Below are positions 34,101-44,020 of a stretch of DNA of 64,000 bases, in pieces. Positions within the stretch are counted from its first letter, which is position 1. The number at the start of each line of letters is the position of its first letter. Location: positions 41,612,165-41,676,164 of the forward strand of contig CM044868.1 of assembly GCA_024500155.1 (NCBI GenBank), written 5' to 3'. Source of the stretch: Chenopodium formosanum (lineage: Eukaryota > Streptophyta > Magnoliopsida > Caryophyllales > Amaranthaceae). The notes beneath the pieces are model-generated. The model had not been told where the DNA came from, did no database searches, and saw nothing but the letters and a program-made list of their open reading frames with translations. Made by a program: the position numbers and the translations under genes.

Positions 34101-35375
34101 AAGGCAGGCGGTCTTACCCCGCCTTTCTTGGACTCTTTGGCTTCAACGACTGCTTTCTTTGCAATAGCAGTCCCCTTGCGCAGTAGCGTCGCTGACTTAG
34201 CCGGGGTTTTGGCCAGGTCAACCATCTTCAAGGCGTCGACTGCATGAATAAAATAAAAGTTAGAAGAAATTATGGAAAGTTTGTAATGTAAAATAAAATC
34301 ACAAACATTCCGGATGCAAGTGGATCTACCCTTTGGTTAACATGGGACTTAACCCACAGGCGAACAAGAAGCATTCGTCCTTGAAGTAGTCCGGGTGGGG
34401 GATCCAGTTTTTTGGAACTATAATATGAGTCCCATCCCCCATGGGATCAGTAGTGGTTTCAAAGAAACCCGGCTCCATTATTTGTTCCCCGGCCCTAGTG
34501 GAGAGCGCCGAGAGGGGGCATTTCCTGCCCAGAAGAAGCGGTTCCTTATTGTACCGGCATAGTGTCCGGTTGTGTCTCAGAGTTGGAGAAGAAATCAAAT
34601 AAAACTTATCTTTCCACCCTGACCACTTGGACACCTTGTCCAAACTCATCAAGTATTGGGGCAAGGTAGAAAGAGTGTACCACGCCCCATGACCGCCTGG
34701 TGCCTTGCTCAAGTAAAGCATATGAGCGAAGGCGGAGAAGCTGGGAGCTAAGTTTTGGAGCTCGCAGGCGGCAATGTAACTTAAAATGTTCACCCATGAG
34801 TTGGGGGTGAGCTTCCTAACTCCCAGATCATACCCCTTTAGGATTTTCCTAATCCCGGTATGAAGAAGGAACCGGAGGCCGGCTTCTATAATCGCCTCGT
34901 AGCAGACAAAGTAGTGGTCTGCATTATCAATGTCATCGTCCCATGCCATTACTGCATTAACAAGCGGGATGATAATATCCCACCCTTCTCCAAAGGGGTG
35001 CTTCTCTTTGAAAGCCCTAAAACCGCTCTTTAACAGGGCAATGTCACCCGGAAGCATTCTAATTCTTTTAGGGTTGGGGTTGTCAGCGACTTTCGGCGAC
35101 TGCTGCTAGTCAGCCGCAAAGTTATCCTGGTCAAATCCAGAAGTTTCGGCCATCGACCTTTCACCGGCCTCATCATCGCCGGATCCATTAGTGGAGGCGG
35201 CTTTTTCACCGCCTTCTTCCAGTATGTCCGAGCTCCCGGAAGAAGCGGGAGCCTTTTCATCAGAACCACTCTCCTCCAATTCCTCATGTTCCCCATCCGG
35301 AACAATCTCATCGGCTGGCACTGCCATAGTGCGCCGGCTCCTAGACTTTCTGGCCGTCCGTTTGACTCTGGCCAT
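32615..35375 (-). pseudogene. Antisense spliced gene of element B
   Basis: It is homologous to the element A antisense gene. Predicted coding exons are 35375-34330, 34239-34118, 33987-33388 and 33307-32615, with GT-AG ends, plus a 5'-UTR intron 35613-35382. An upstream in-frame ATG at 35528 would fall in that intron. The predicted N-terminus is MARVKRTARKS, near-identical to the histone H3 tail. An acidic linker follows, then a Transposase_28-like block (KLTPNSWVNILSYI, GAWYTL), basic linker exons, a coiled coil and an acidic Gln/Pro-rich end. Breaks are TAG at 35106, TAG near 33424 (shared with element D), TAG near 33156, and a probable extra G at the first exon end. Biochemical role unknown. 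Confidence 0.72.
34036..34098 (+). repeat. Poly(A) homopolymer of 63 bases
   Basis: An uninterrupted A-run on the plus strand lies in the second intron of the element B antisense gene, where it is a T-run about 50 bp from the acceptor. Length may be unstable or a sequencing estimate. Poly-Lys and poly-Phe frames across it are artefacts. Confidence 0.95.
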
Positions 35376-35796
35376 TGTGTCCTGCACAGACACAGAGACG
35401 GAGGAATTCAAAGATGAGCACAACAATTCTAATAGTCCAGAAAAGGCACCCCCTGTTCTAGACTCAGCCGTTCCGGGGGACCGGCTGAGTGTCCTAGGCA
35501 GTGCCGAGTATGTGGATTGAGAACTCATTTTTACTTGTAAACTATGTATACATGCGGAGAAAGAATGTATACAAGTTAAAAAGAGAAAAGCTAAAGATGG
35601 TACAGGCGGTTACCTTACTTTAGCTCTGAAAAATCTGAAAACAGCTATAGACGGTGAACCGGGTGTTGCAACGTTAGCACGCGGGAATCCTAAAAATTCT
35701 GACGCAGACGTAAGTAGAGAATCTCTCTCTAAAATTCTCCTTTTCTCTCTCTAGAAAGTCAAAGAAAATTAAATAGTGAGAGAAAGTATGGGTGGA

Positions 35797-35838
35797 CACG
35801 TGTCACACGTGTCACAGGTGTCACGTGACATGCACGTG
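35797..35838. promoter_or_regulatory. Cluster of four CACGTG boxes upstream of the antisense gene
   Basis: CACGTG occurs at 35797, 35806, 35822 and 35833 within 42 bp, between the predicted antisense 5' end and the PPT. The G-box/ABRE core is a known target of plant bZIP and bHLH factors. Both strands could use it: the antisense promoter and the adjacent LTR. Confidence 0.6.
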
Positions 35839-35840
35839 AC

Positions 35841-35856
35841 CCCTGTGAGGAGCAAA
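35841..35856 (+). other. Element B polypurine tract
   Basis: CCCTGTGAGGAGCAAA ends directly at the LTR start; compare GAGGGGCAAA in A. Confidence 0.75.
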
Positions 35857-36350
35857 TGTTTAGCGTAAAAACACCCTAGACAGGTGGACCAATGAGAGGA
35901 GGCCACGTGGTGAGCTCAGGATGGCTCAAGTGGCCCAATATCCTCTTGACACGTGGCCCCCTCAGATAGGCTTTTGAAATGGCAGCCTTCAAGGGCCTAA
36001 ATCCCTAGAAGCGCCGTAAAACGGCACAACCCACTAAAATCTAGGTCAAGTGACCTAGATAGGGGCACATTCTCCAACGGCCCTATAAATAGAGGGATAT
36101 TTCCCCATTTTGGGGACACATTCATTCATTTATTACACGTACATTCTCTCTCATCAGAGAAACACCTGAGCTTGGAATCCAAGCAGATCCCCACTTAAAT
36201 TTCCGCACTCTTCGTTCTCTTTCAAGTTACTAACTTGATCGTTGGAGGCAGAGCTCCACCATCCGGAGTCTTTGTTGTTTTTGCAGGTACAGCTTAGCCG
36301 GACCAGTCTTTGTGACGTAACTCTCCCGAGGGACAAAAACACCCAAAACA
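35857..36350 (+). repeat. Element B 3' LTR
   Basis: It is 494 bp, beginning TGTTTAGCG and ending ACAAAAACACCCAAAACA. The TATA box CTATAAATAG is near 36084. CACGTGG motifs near 35904 and 35951 lie upstream of it. It is close to the element D 5' LTR (492 bp). Confidence 0.92.
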
Positions 36351-36646
36351 GATGAACCTTTGGAGCTTGATAATGAAGAAGATAAGGTTCTGGTTGGGCA
36401 GGTGGCAGAGCTTACTGATCGAGTTGAAACTGCTGAGAAGCAACTTGAGGTAGCCACGAGGGAGATCAAGGCTGTCATTGGGAAGGTGCAGTAGTTGGAG
36501 AAATCTGTGCATAAACTTGAGAGCAATCTCAGGTCTTAGAAGGAGGAGTTCCAGATGGCTATCAAGCGCCCGGAAGACAAGCTGGAAGCCTCTGCATAGC
36601 AAACCAAGGAGGATAACAAGAAGATTCTTGAACTCCTTCAGACCTG
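36351..36646 (+). pseudogene. Coiled-coil ORF fragment, possibly SIRE-type env-like 3' end
   Basis: The frame from 36351 gives about 98 codons of heptad-rich sequence (VAELTDRVETAEKQLE, then LEKSVHKLESNL), ending TGA at 36644. Three in-frame TAGs interrupt it. The left side is cut by the element B LTR. Since a SIRE/Maximus-like PPT and LTR follow downstream, it may be the coiled-coil end of the env-like ORF of such an element. That is inference; a gag or host fragment is possible. Confidence 0.45.
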
Positions 36647-36799
36647 ATCTACCTTATTCCCAACCTAGCCTATTTAGCCTATCCTAGCCCTCTCTTATTT
36701 CAGTCATGAACATTTTCAGTTTATGTTTTTAGGTTTCTGAAGAATTTTATTTTGGTTTTGTAAAAAGTTGTTCAGTAAGATGTTTATTTTGGTTTTAAT

Positions 36800-37924
36800 T
36801 GACGAGGGACGAGACTAGGTCGTTGAAGCTAACCCCTACCCAAAGCCAAAAAAAATTTGTAAACACTTAACACACCCCTACACAAGTATAATGGTAAGTT
36901 GAGGGTCGAACCCAAAGGAATGGTGGGCGATTATCTATTGTCTATGGTCAAGCTATTCCGAAATGTAATGATTGGGTGTGAATGTTATGCTAGGACAAAG
37001 ACGGCTAATAAACGGGAAGAAATCAAATTTAATAAACACTAGGGCTAGGATCCACATGTAATCATAACGGATTCAACTAATTGGGAGGTCAAATTGACTA
37101 AGTCAAGCAATGTGAGGGAAAATCAATCATGCAACGAAGAGAGCATATCAAGATATTCTCCTAGAGGTCTAACTAGCGTCAACTACGATAAACTCTAGCT
37201 AGGAAACATCACAAGACACCTCAATCTAAAATAGAAGGAAAAGCTATATAATAGGAAAGATACAAAAGAAGAGTTAGTAAGATCGTCCCAAAAGAAACCC
37301 CGGAAGGCGCGGTCGCAATAGAGGAGAGGCGCGGCCGCGGGAAAAAGGGTACGGAACAGGGGCCCTGGCAGGCCCGCCCGCACCCGCACTAGGCGCACCC
37401 GCGCCACCCAGGTGCGCGACCGCACCACCCTCGTGCGCGCCCGCACCTTGCAGCAGGAGAGCCCCCCCTCTTCTTCGTCCAAGCTCATCCTCGTGCGCTC
37501 GTCTTTATGATGATGATGAAAACCAAGGTAGGCAGTCTTGAAAGGGCCATTTTGGTGGGTTCATGGCAAAGATGACGCCCCCACCGCATACGTGCACCGA
37601 GCTCTTGACTTGCTCTTTGCGTTCCTTCAAACTTGAAGTTCCAAAAGGCAAACATGAGGCATCCAAATTGATGAGAAATATGAGAGGAAGGCTCGAGAAT
37701 CCTTGGAAACACGATCATAACCTAAAAACAAACGAAAACAAACAAATAAAAGGGAAAAAGAACAAATAAACAAAGAAATGCACAAAACAAGGAAACTAAC
37801 TATGGAAAGCACAAACTAACGAAATAAAGAACAAAACTAAGGAAAAACTAAGGAAAAGGGCTATAAAATAGCATGAAAATCATCTTAAAAAAGGCCAAAT
37901 GAGTGCCATAAATGACACTCATCA
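36800..37924. repeat. Solo LTR (Athila-like family), 1,125 bp
   Basis: It begins TGACGAGGG and ends ACTCATCA, flanked by TSD ttaat (36795-36799 and 37925-37929). It contains gtaagttgagggtcgaaccc, the type of word found near the start of Athila-like LTRs, and a CG-rich island at 37300-37450. It is related to 58593-60168. No internal region is left, so it is a recombination product. The family name is tentative. Confidence 0.85.
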
Positions 37925-37929
37925 TTAAT

Positions 37930-38407
37930 GAATGCTTTTGGAACTGCCTATACATGTGTGTATTTGTGCATTATGAAAATTGTTGTAGGAAAGTGGAACT
38001 TGCTTAAGGTAAGTTAGCAGCACTGCCTTCAGTTTCCCACACTCGATGAATTGCTTGTGGGGCTGTGGCTAGATGCTTAATAAACTTGAAAAAGCAGGAC
38101 TTTTTTATAATGCCAAAAGGGGGAAAAGAAGAAGCAAACTTGGAAGCAAAAGTTATTCTGGGTTCCAGTTGATAAAGTATCAGAAATTTCTTCTGATATG
38201 ATGCTAAGTAGCTTAGTTTATTTCTTGTTTTATTTGTTTTATTTCTTAGTTTTATTTATGTTCTGTTTTGTTTATTTTTGCTTTCTTGCTTTCATATTTT
38301 TATTTATTTGTGTGTTTATCTTTTTGTCAATAAATAAAAAATACAAAAATACGCCCTTATATTTTGTTTAACTTTTCTCAAGAGTTTGCTTAAGTTTGTC
38401 ATCATCG
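37930..38407 (+). other. 3' internal remnant of a SIRE/Maximus-like copia element
   Basis: This non-coding stretch between the solo LTR and the PPT holds a second purine run (aaaagggggaaaag near 38118). No ORF is recognised. Confidence 0.5.
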
Positions 38408-38420
38408 AAAAGGGGGAAAT
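38408..38420 (+). other. Polypurine tract of the SIRE-like element
   Basis: aaaagggggaaat immediately precedes the LTR start TGTTGAAG, the typical SIRE/Maximus arrangement. Confidence 0.7.
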
Positions 38421-39582
38421 TGTTGAAGCTTAAAGGTTTTGATGATGAGGAACTAAGACTAAAGCAAACTCATCTAATAAAGGTTTTCAAGTGTTTGATT
38501 AGTTTAGGTGAAGTTGATCGTGGTGATGGAAGAAGTAACTGGAACTAAGAAGACATGAGGAGATCTTTATACAAAAAGTTAAACAAAGGAACTTGAAGTC
38601 AGCAAGCTAAGGTCCCTAAAGGAACTTAGTATGCGTGGAGCCCAAGTAACCTACCTGTATAAAAGCGCGGCGCAACAATTTACTTTAGCTAAGGTTTTTA
38701 TCTTCTATATTATTGTTAATATGTTAAGTAGGTTAATGCACAAGATTTATTAGAAGCGTGGCAAGTTTGCTTGGTAAATAAATAAAGAAAATATAAAAGA
38801 TAGATTTTAGAGAAGATTTTCTAAAAGGTTTTATTTCTTTAAATCTGTTTGTTAAAAGATATGATTCTTTTTAACAATATATTTCTATCTTATACTTCGG
38901 AAAAGATTTTCTTCAAATATGATTTACATACAACCATGTTTTAAAGATAGGTTAAGTTAAATTATTTATCTTTTAGAAAACCTACTTGCTATACAAGTCA
39001 TATTTGTATAAATAATAGAGATCGAAATGGTTTAAGGTTTTTGCGAGTTTATGCGTGGAGAAATCACTGAGCATTAATAGAGTAAGTTTACCAAGCTTCT
39101 AACTTGTCATATTAGTTTCGGATTTCGTGCATAGCTTGCCTATCATATACTAGGTGTCGTACATTTGTACTGGTTGGGTTATTTGGGTGAGTTTGTTATC
39201 TTTTTACATTGCATACAGAGTGTATAAGCTTCTAGTGTGAAGCTGAGAGTTTTTGTACTTTGGCAGTACTAGTGAACCTAAGTGTGGTGCTTAGATTGGG
39301 TAGGATAGAGTCTTATCGAGTAGCAAGTGTGGAACTTGTGAATAAAGGTCTGTGTTAATAGGTTGTAACTTGGTGTTTGCCCTATTATAGTGAAGTGGTT
39401 TGTGTTGAAATCTCTAAGGTAGGGTCGAGGTTTTATTTTCAGTTGGGCCCTGGAAAGTTTCCTCGTAAAATCTGAGTGTTCTTGCAAGTTCCTATATGCA
39501 TTGTTTTATTATTCCGCAAAAGTAGTCATTAGGAACTTGATACAATTCACCCCCCCTCTTGTATTAATCGTCTCAACTAACA
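38421..39582 (+). repeat. 3' LTR of a SIRE/Maximus-like copia element
   Basis: It is 1,162 bp with TGTTG...CTAACA ends. It contains the family-typical words gatgatgagg near the start and acaattcaccccccctcttg near the end. The 5' half of the element is not in the window, having been displaced by element B. Confidence 0.7.
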
Positions 39583-40064
39583 AGGGGGTTATTACATGTA
39601 AAAAAAATCACTATATTCATATAAGGGTCATAACATATGTGAAAAATTAACCTATTTGTTAAAAAAAGGGTCATTAATTGTCTAAATCTTATTAGCCTAT
39701 GTAGGATTTGAACCTACATCCTCTGTGCCAATAAAATATACACAGTGTTTGACCAATTGAGTTAATAGGCTTGTGGAGTTTTCAACTATATATGATTCTC
39801 CAAATCCTACAATTTTTTAGCACAACAAAGGAAATATTATAAAGCCTTCAAAAGAAGCAAACCATTACAACGACAGTAGAAATGTTTAAGCAAAATAAGA
39901 TGCTAACAGATAAGTTAAAAGAGTACATAGTTGTAGTGGGTTACTCCATGCAACACCACCTACTACGGTGATCCCAACTAGCCAAATTAGTTTTATCAAA
40001 AGCAAAAGACGGGTACCAAGCTATAAGCCAAAGCTGAGAGTTAGTTGGCATTGAAGGCAGCTAT
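39583..40064. other. Intergenic stretch
   Basis: AT-rich, no gene recognised; contains only the tRNA-like sequence at 39694-39771. Confidence 0.6.
39694..39771 (-). pseudogene. tRNA-like sequence (pseudo-tRNA or SINE head)
   Basis: Minus strand: a perfect 7-bp acceptor stem (AGCCTAT/ATAGGCT), a perfect T-arm (GTAGG TTCAAAT CCTAC), an A-box-like TAACTCAATTGG and a B-box GGTTCAAATCC. The anticodon stem CTGTG/CACAG encloses a 13-nt loop instead of 7, and the D-stem does not close well, so a functional tRNA is unlikely. Confidence 0.55.
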
Positions 40065-40570
40065 TGTTTTGGGTGTTTTTGTCACTCGGGAGAGTTACGA
40101 CTTGAAGATTGGTCGGAAAGCGCCTATACTTGCAAAACAACAAAAACTCCGGGTGGATGGAGCTCCACCTCTGACGATCAAGTTAGAACGTGATGGAGTA
40201 AGTAAAAAGTGCGGAAAAAGGTAAAAGTAAGATCTTCTCGGATTCCGAGATCAGGAGATTTCTCTGATGTAAGAGAATGTTAGGAATATTGTAATTAAAA
40301 TTCAATCTGTCCCACAAATGGGGAAAATCTCCCTATTTATAGGGTCACTTGGGAAATGTGTGCCCTTACATAGGTCATTTGACCTAAATTTGGTGGGCTG
40401 CCCGCACTGTTGGCAGCTTTTCGGGAATTGGGCCTATAAAGGCCGCCATTCCTTCTCCTAACAGTGAATTCCACGTGTCATCTTGCTAATGACCCAATTT
40501 AGACCAATACTGGGTGGACACGTGTTCTACTTTCATTGGGCCACGTGGCGGGGTAATTTTACCCAAAATA
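40065..40570 (-). repeat. LTR of the B/D Tat family with adjacent 3' remnant
   Basis: Reverse complement of the B/D LTR type: starts TGTTTTGGGTGTTTTTGTC and ends CCCAAAATA (terminal CA changed to TA). It is followed by minus-strand GAGAGGCAAA (PPT) and about 90 bp of internal sequence with a CACGTGG box, so it is a truncated element rather than a solo LTR. A minus-strand TATA (CTATAAATAG) is near 40332. Confidence 0.85.
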
Positions 40571-40660
40571 TTTGCCTCTCACATATGTGATGTGGAGGAC
40601 CACGTGGCATCTGTGACACTTGTCACTCATCAGTTGGTGGAACAATATTTACTGTTCACC
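40571..40660 (-). other. PPT and internal scrap of the truncated Tat element
   Basis: It resembles 3293-3370 of element A (ttgcc-ctcac, ccacgtggc, tgacacttgtcact) and stops abruptly near 40660. Confidence 0.6.
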
Positions 40661-40716
40661 TTCTGGGAAAATAATTTGATCAAATAATAAATACCAAAGA
40701 TGACAACCATGTCCAA

Positions 40717-41445
40717 GACCTGTTTGTCGCGGCGCTTGTCAAGAGGTGATCGTTTGCGGGCTTGGACAGGAAATGGGCCGGGCCTATACTTCATTTTTTG
40801 TTCAACGGGCTAATAATTGTAGCTAACCCGAGCCCTTTTATGCGGGCTTGATAAATTGTCCAAGCCCGCTTTATTAATGGGTCGGGCTTGCCTGCGGGCT
40901 CATGGGCCTCAAATATTTGTTTTACATATATCTAACACTAATTTATTTTATTTTTTTTTTATTTTTTATTTTTTTTTATCATTTACATATTTTAATATTA
41001 TTTCGATTTAGTTATCTTAAAAATTTCTTGATCACTAATGATACTAGAAAAAAACATATTTAACTTGTGACATATGTTAGTGAAATAAAGGAAAGAATGA
41101 ACTTATTTAATACAAGTATAATGATTAAATATAAAATTGAAATAAATAGTTATAGCTAATAATAGGTTAAAGTCCAATATAGTCTCTTTATATTTATTTT
41201 CTAAAATATACTACATAATCAACTAACTAAAAAATTATTAAACTATTACATTTTGAAATAAACGGGCCGGGCGGGCTAGCCCACGGTACATATTGTCTTG
41301 TCTGTGTCCGCCTATATTAACGGGCCGGGCCTAGCCCGCCCAAATTTTCAATTTTTTTCAAAATGGTTGTCCAAGCCCACTTATTTTGCGGGCCGGGTTG
41401 GGCGGGTTTAACGGGTTGACCCGTCCGTGAACAGCTCTAGTACTA
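40717..41445. mobile_element. Degenerate non-autonomous element with hAT-like end
   Basis: Both flanks are rich in GGGCCGGGC and AAGCCCG words facing each other around an AT-rich core. The right end reads GTGAACAGCTCTAG, whose complement AGAGCTGTTCA is typical of plant hAT MITE ends. The left end (AGACCTGTTTG) is only weakly similar, and I find no 8-bp TSD. Boundaries are approximate. Confidence 0.35.
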
Positions 41446-41602
41446 GGAAAATAGCCCATAGGAAGTAAAGTAACACTTAGAAATTATAATTAACATCAAT
41501 TGGCTATTAGGAAATGGAAAGACAACCAGTAGTACTTTCTAAACATCAAGTACTCTATAGGTAAATTTTAATGTTTATGTTCATGTGTTGTGCATACTGT
41601 GC

Positions 41603-41730
41603 TTATTTATTTATTTTTTATTTTTTTTGTTGTTGATTAGAGAGCCACAAGGGCGGGGTTGAGAATCGATCTCAAAATCTTATGGAACCAGGAGGGAAGC
41701 TCTAACCATTTGAGATGTTCCTCACTCTCT
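41603..41730 (-). mobile_element. tRNA-derived SINE
   Basis: Minus strand: A-box-like CTCAAATGGTTAGAGC (41699-41714), B-box-like GAGATCGATTCTCAACC (about 41658-41674), and an A-rich 3' tail (plus-strand T-run 41603-41631). The length is about 130 bp. No clear target-site duplication was found. Confidence 0.6.
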
Positions 41731-42149
41731 ATAAGGTTTGACAAATATAATTTCTAAGTAATTTTGAATCATGATATTAAGAAGATTTTTTTAGGATTGC
41801 TATGCGACACGTATATGTATCTTAATTTTTGTGAATAAACAATTTTAAGGTTTGATAAATGGGTTCCAAATGGTACGATGTCATATCATTGTAAAAATTT
41901 TTGGCTCCACTACGAAATGAATGATTCGATAAATATTGTAAAATGAACTGTTTTTAACTAAGGGACTACAATTACATGGCTAGTCAAAATCAATTGGAGA
42001 CTAGCTTTTACTAATTTATAAAAGTGGTCAAAATCAGCCAACATTGACATGGTCATTCAAAAATAGAAACCAGAAAGAAAGCCTTCTCCAAGAATATTAA
42101 AAAAACAAGCAGCACGCTACAACAAAACACAAGCACTCAATACCACCAG

Positions 42150-42156
42150 TATAAAA
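42150..42156 (+). promoter_or_regulatory. Predicted TATA box of the RING-H2 gene
   Basis: TATAAAA lies 155 bp before the ATG. The intervening 5' UTR is A-rich and contains a 20-A run at 42255-42274. Confidence 0.6.
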
Positions 42157-42310
42157 CGGAACTTCTTATATTTTAGCGAAAGTAAAAACTACACCAAAAC
42201 ACAAATCCCATTTATCTATCTATTGCAACTGCAAATTAAATTCCGACATCCACCAAAAAAAAAAAAAAAAAAAACTGCAAATTAATTTCCATTAATTCAA
42301 AATCATTCTG

Positions 42311-43366
42311 ATGGATTCAAATGGATCAACATTCTGGTGCCATCGATGCGACAGATTCATTAGGGTTCATACGCAACACATCGTAATTTGCCCAGATTGT
42401 GGCGGCGGATTCGTCGAAGGAATCGACGCTTCATCTACTCTCTCCCCTCTTTCTCTAATCTCTCCTCCTACTACCACCAGGCTTCTTCCACCTGACGATT
42501 CTCGCCTTATTCGTAGGTCTCCTTCTTCGATTTATCCGGTAATTGCTCTTCCTAATTCAACTGATGAAACTTCACCTCCTACATATCAATTGTTTTATGA
42601 TGATACTTCGGGTTTAGGGCTTCGCCCTTTGCCGATTAGTGTTGCAGCATTTCTAATGGGTTCGGGTTTTGATCGGATTCTTCATCAATTAGGGCAATTG
42701 GATTATAATGGTAGTTTGAATAGTATTGATAATAATATTAATCCGCCTGCTTCGAAATCGGCTGTTGAATCTATTCCTTTTGTTAGAATTGTTGATAGTC
42801 ATGTAGGATCTGAATCACATTGTGCAGTTTGTAAAGATCAGTTTGAGATTGATATGAATGCTAGAGAATTACCCTGCAAGCATATTTATCATTCGGATTG
42901 TATACTTCCGTGGTTGTTGTTGCATAATTCGTGCCCCGTTTGTCGGTTTAAGTTGCTGACTGATAATGGTGTTAGTGTGAATGATGGTAGGGATTCGGAT
43001 TCTGATGATGGGATGATGGTGGGGTTGAGGATATGGAGACTGCCTGGTGGAGGTTTCGCCGTTGGTAGGTTTCTCGGTGGGAGGAGAACGGCAGAGGAGG
43101 GTTTGTTTCCTGTTGTTTATACAGAAATGGATGGAGGAGGGTTTGATAATAATGATGATTTCCGAAGGATTTCATGGCCATTGAGGGAGAGAAGGTCAGG
43201 TAGAAGCCGGGGTTGGGCTCGTGCTTTTCGTAGTGTCTTTACTTTGTTCAGGAGAAATAGAAGAAGCTCATTGTCTCGTTCGAGTGCTGAAGCTGGGAGA
43301 AGTGTGTCTCGTTCCCGCTCATTATTCAGGAGGAGACATAGTCAAGGATGGACATTTGGTGTTTAG
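42311..43366 (+). CDS. RING-H2/DUF1117 E3 ubiquitin-protein ligase (RDUF/RHC2A-like)
   Basis: It is intact and intronless, 351 residues. The N-terminal zinc ribbon has C10, C13, C27 and C30. The RING-H2 finger has C171, C174, C189, H191, H194, C197, C208 and C211, with the E2-contact tryptophan at 201. The C-terminal region, LRIWRLPGGGFAVGRF followed by a PVVYTEMDGG block and an Arg/Ser-rich end, matches DUF1117. This zinc-ribbon, RING, DUF1117 order is that of the Arabidopsis RDUF1/RDUF2 and RHC2A group: E3 ligases that pass ubiquitin from an E2 to substrates, RDUF members being linked to ABA/drought responses (family knowledge). The ATG chosen is the first after the TATA box and keeps the zinc ribbon at the usual N-terminal place. 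It is shorter than its Arabidopsis relatives mainly in the linkers. It is the only clearly functional host gene in the window; the exact orthologue is not resolved. Confidence 0.93.
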   Translation: MDSNGSTFWCHRCDRFIRVHTQHIVICPDCGGGFVEGIDASSTLSPLSLISPPTTTRLLPPDDSRLIRRSPSSIYPVIALPNSTDETSPPTYQLFYDDTSGLGLRPLPISVAAFLMGSGFDRILHQLGQLDYNGSLNSIDNNINPPASKSAVESIPFVRIVDSHVGSESHCAVCKDQFEIDMNARELPCKHIYHSDCILPWLLLHNSCPVCRFKLLTDNGVSVNDGRDSDSDDGMMVGLRIWRLPGGGFAVGRFLGGRRTAEEGLFPVVYTEMDGGGFDNNDDFRRISWPLRERRSGRSRGWARAFRSVFTLFRRNRRSSLSRSSAEAGRSVSRSRSLFRRRHSQGWTFGV

Positions 43367-44010
43367 AAATTAGATTGGAGCACGTAAATGGCGGGGCAAT
43401 TTAGTAGTTTCGATCGATTGTTTGATGGAGCTTAGATCTTGGTTGTCTCATCAGATGCTAGTTTGCCACAAACTACTAACTATATGAAGAGTTGTAATGA
43501 CTATTATTTATATATATTTTTTACCTGTATATAAATTTCTATATGAATATGAAAGATAAGTTTGGTGAAGTAATCTGAATATCCATGTCTACATAGGTTT
43601 AGTGTTTAGAGAGTAGAGACAAAATTTTGTACTTGAAAGTGATAGTGCTGTTGATCTTATTTACTCTGTAATGAGTTATTAGAATTATTGATCACTAATT
43701 TGATACTTCTTATATGATATATTGATTTTGATAATTTGTATTAAGCTGTCATATTTAGTACGGAGTATCAAAGATCTTGCAATGGCAAGTCTAAGAACCA
43801 TGGGTAATGAAGTGGAAGCAGCTTCTAATCCCTTATTCACAGAATATTGTTTCAGTTGTATGAGTGATATTGAAGAAATATTAATTGAGCTGTTTCAATA
43901 GGAATTAGATGTGAAGGTACTTATTCCTGTCATTTACAATGAACTGTCTGTGGCTTTTGCCGTTTGACAGTCCATGGACACATTTATGTGTACTTTTATT
44001 TGCTTTCACA
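43367..44010 (+). other. 3' UTR and intergenic sequence downstream of the RING gene
   Basis: AT-rich with likely polyadenylation-prone tracts near 43510-43560. A small tacggagta word at 43760 is the kind left by Stowaway MITEs. No gene recognised. Confidence 0.5.
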
Positions 44011-44020
44011 TGATGAGTAC
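44011..44020. repeat. Target-site duplication of the MULE (left)
   Basis: tgatgagtac, identical to 50478-50487. Confidence 0.93.

Larger units (their letters stand above)
15571..36350 (+). mobile_element. Element B: Tat-lineage Ty3/gypsy retrotransposon, split by element C
   Basis: It has the same plan as element A but on the plus strand. The order is partial 5' LTR, PBS, gag, (copia insertion 17812-27447 plus one TSD copy), protease, UAG, pol, 3' region with tandem repeat and hairpin, antisense gene, PPT and a complete 494-bp 3' LTR. About 11.1 kb is its own sequence. Its 5' LTR lacks roughly the first 155 bp, so its TSD cannot be checked. Many stops and frameshifts in every ORF make it an older copy than A. 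It is inserted within SIRE-like sequence on its right side. Confidence 0.9.

Noticed and set aside
33937..34247. Frames with poly-Lys or poly-Phe
   Set aside because: They simply translate the 63-base A homopolymer in an intron.
39694..39771. Functional tRNA gene
   Set aside because: The anticodon loop is 13 nt and the D-stem is poor; listed as tRNA-like instead.
43757..43770. Stowaway MITE
   Set aside because: Only a tacggagta word remains; no TIR pair or TA duplication could be found.
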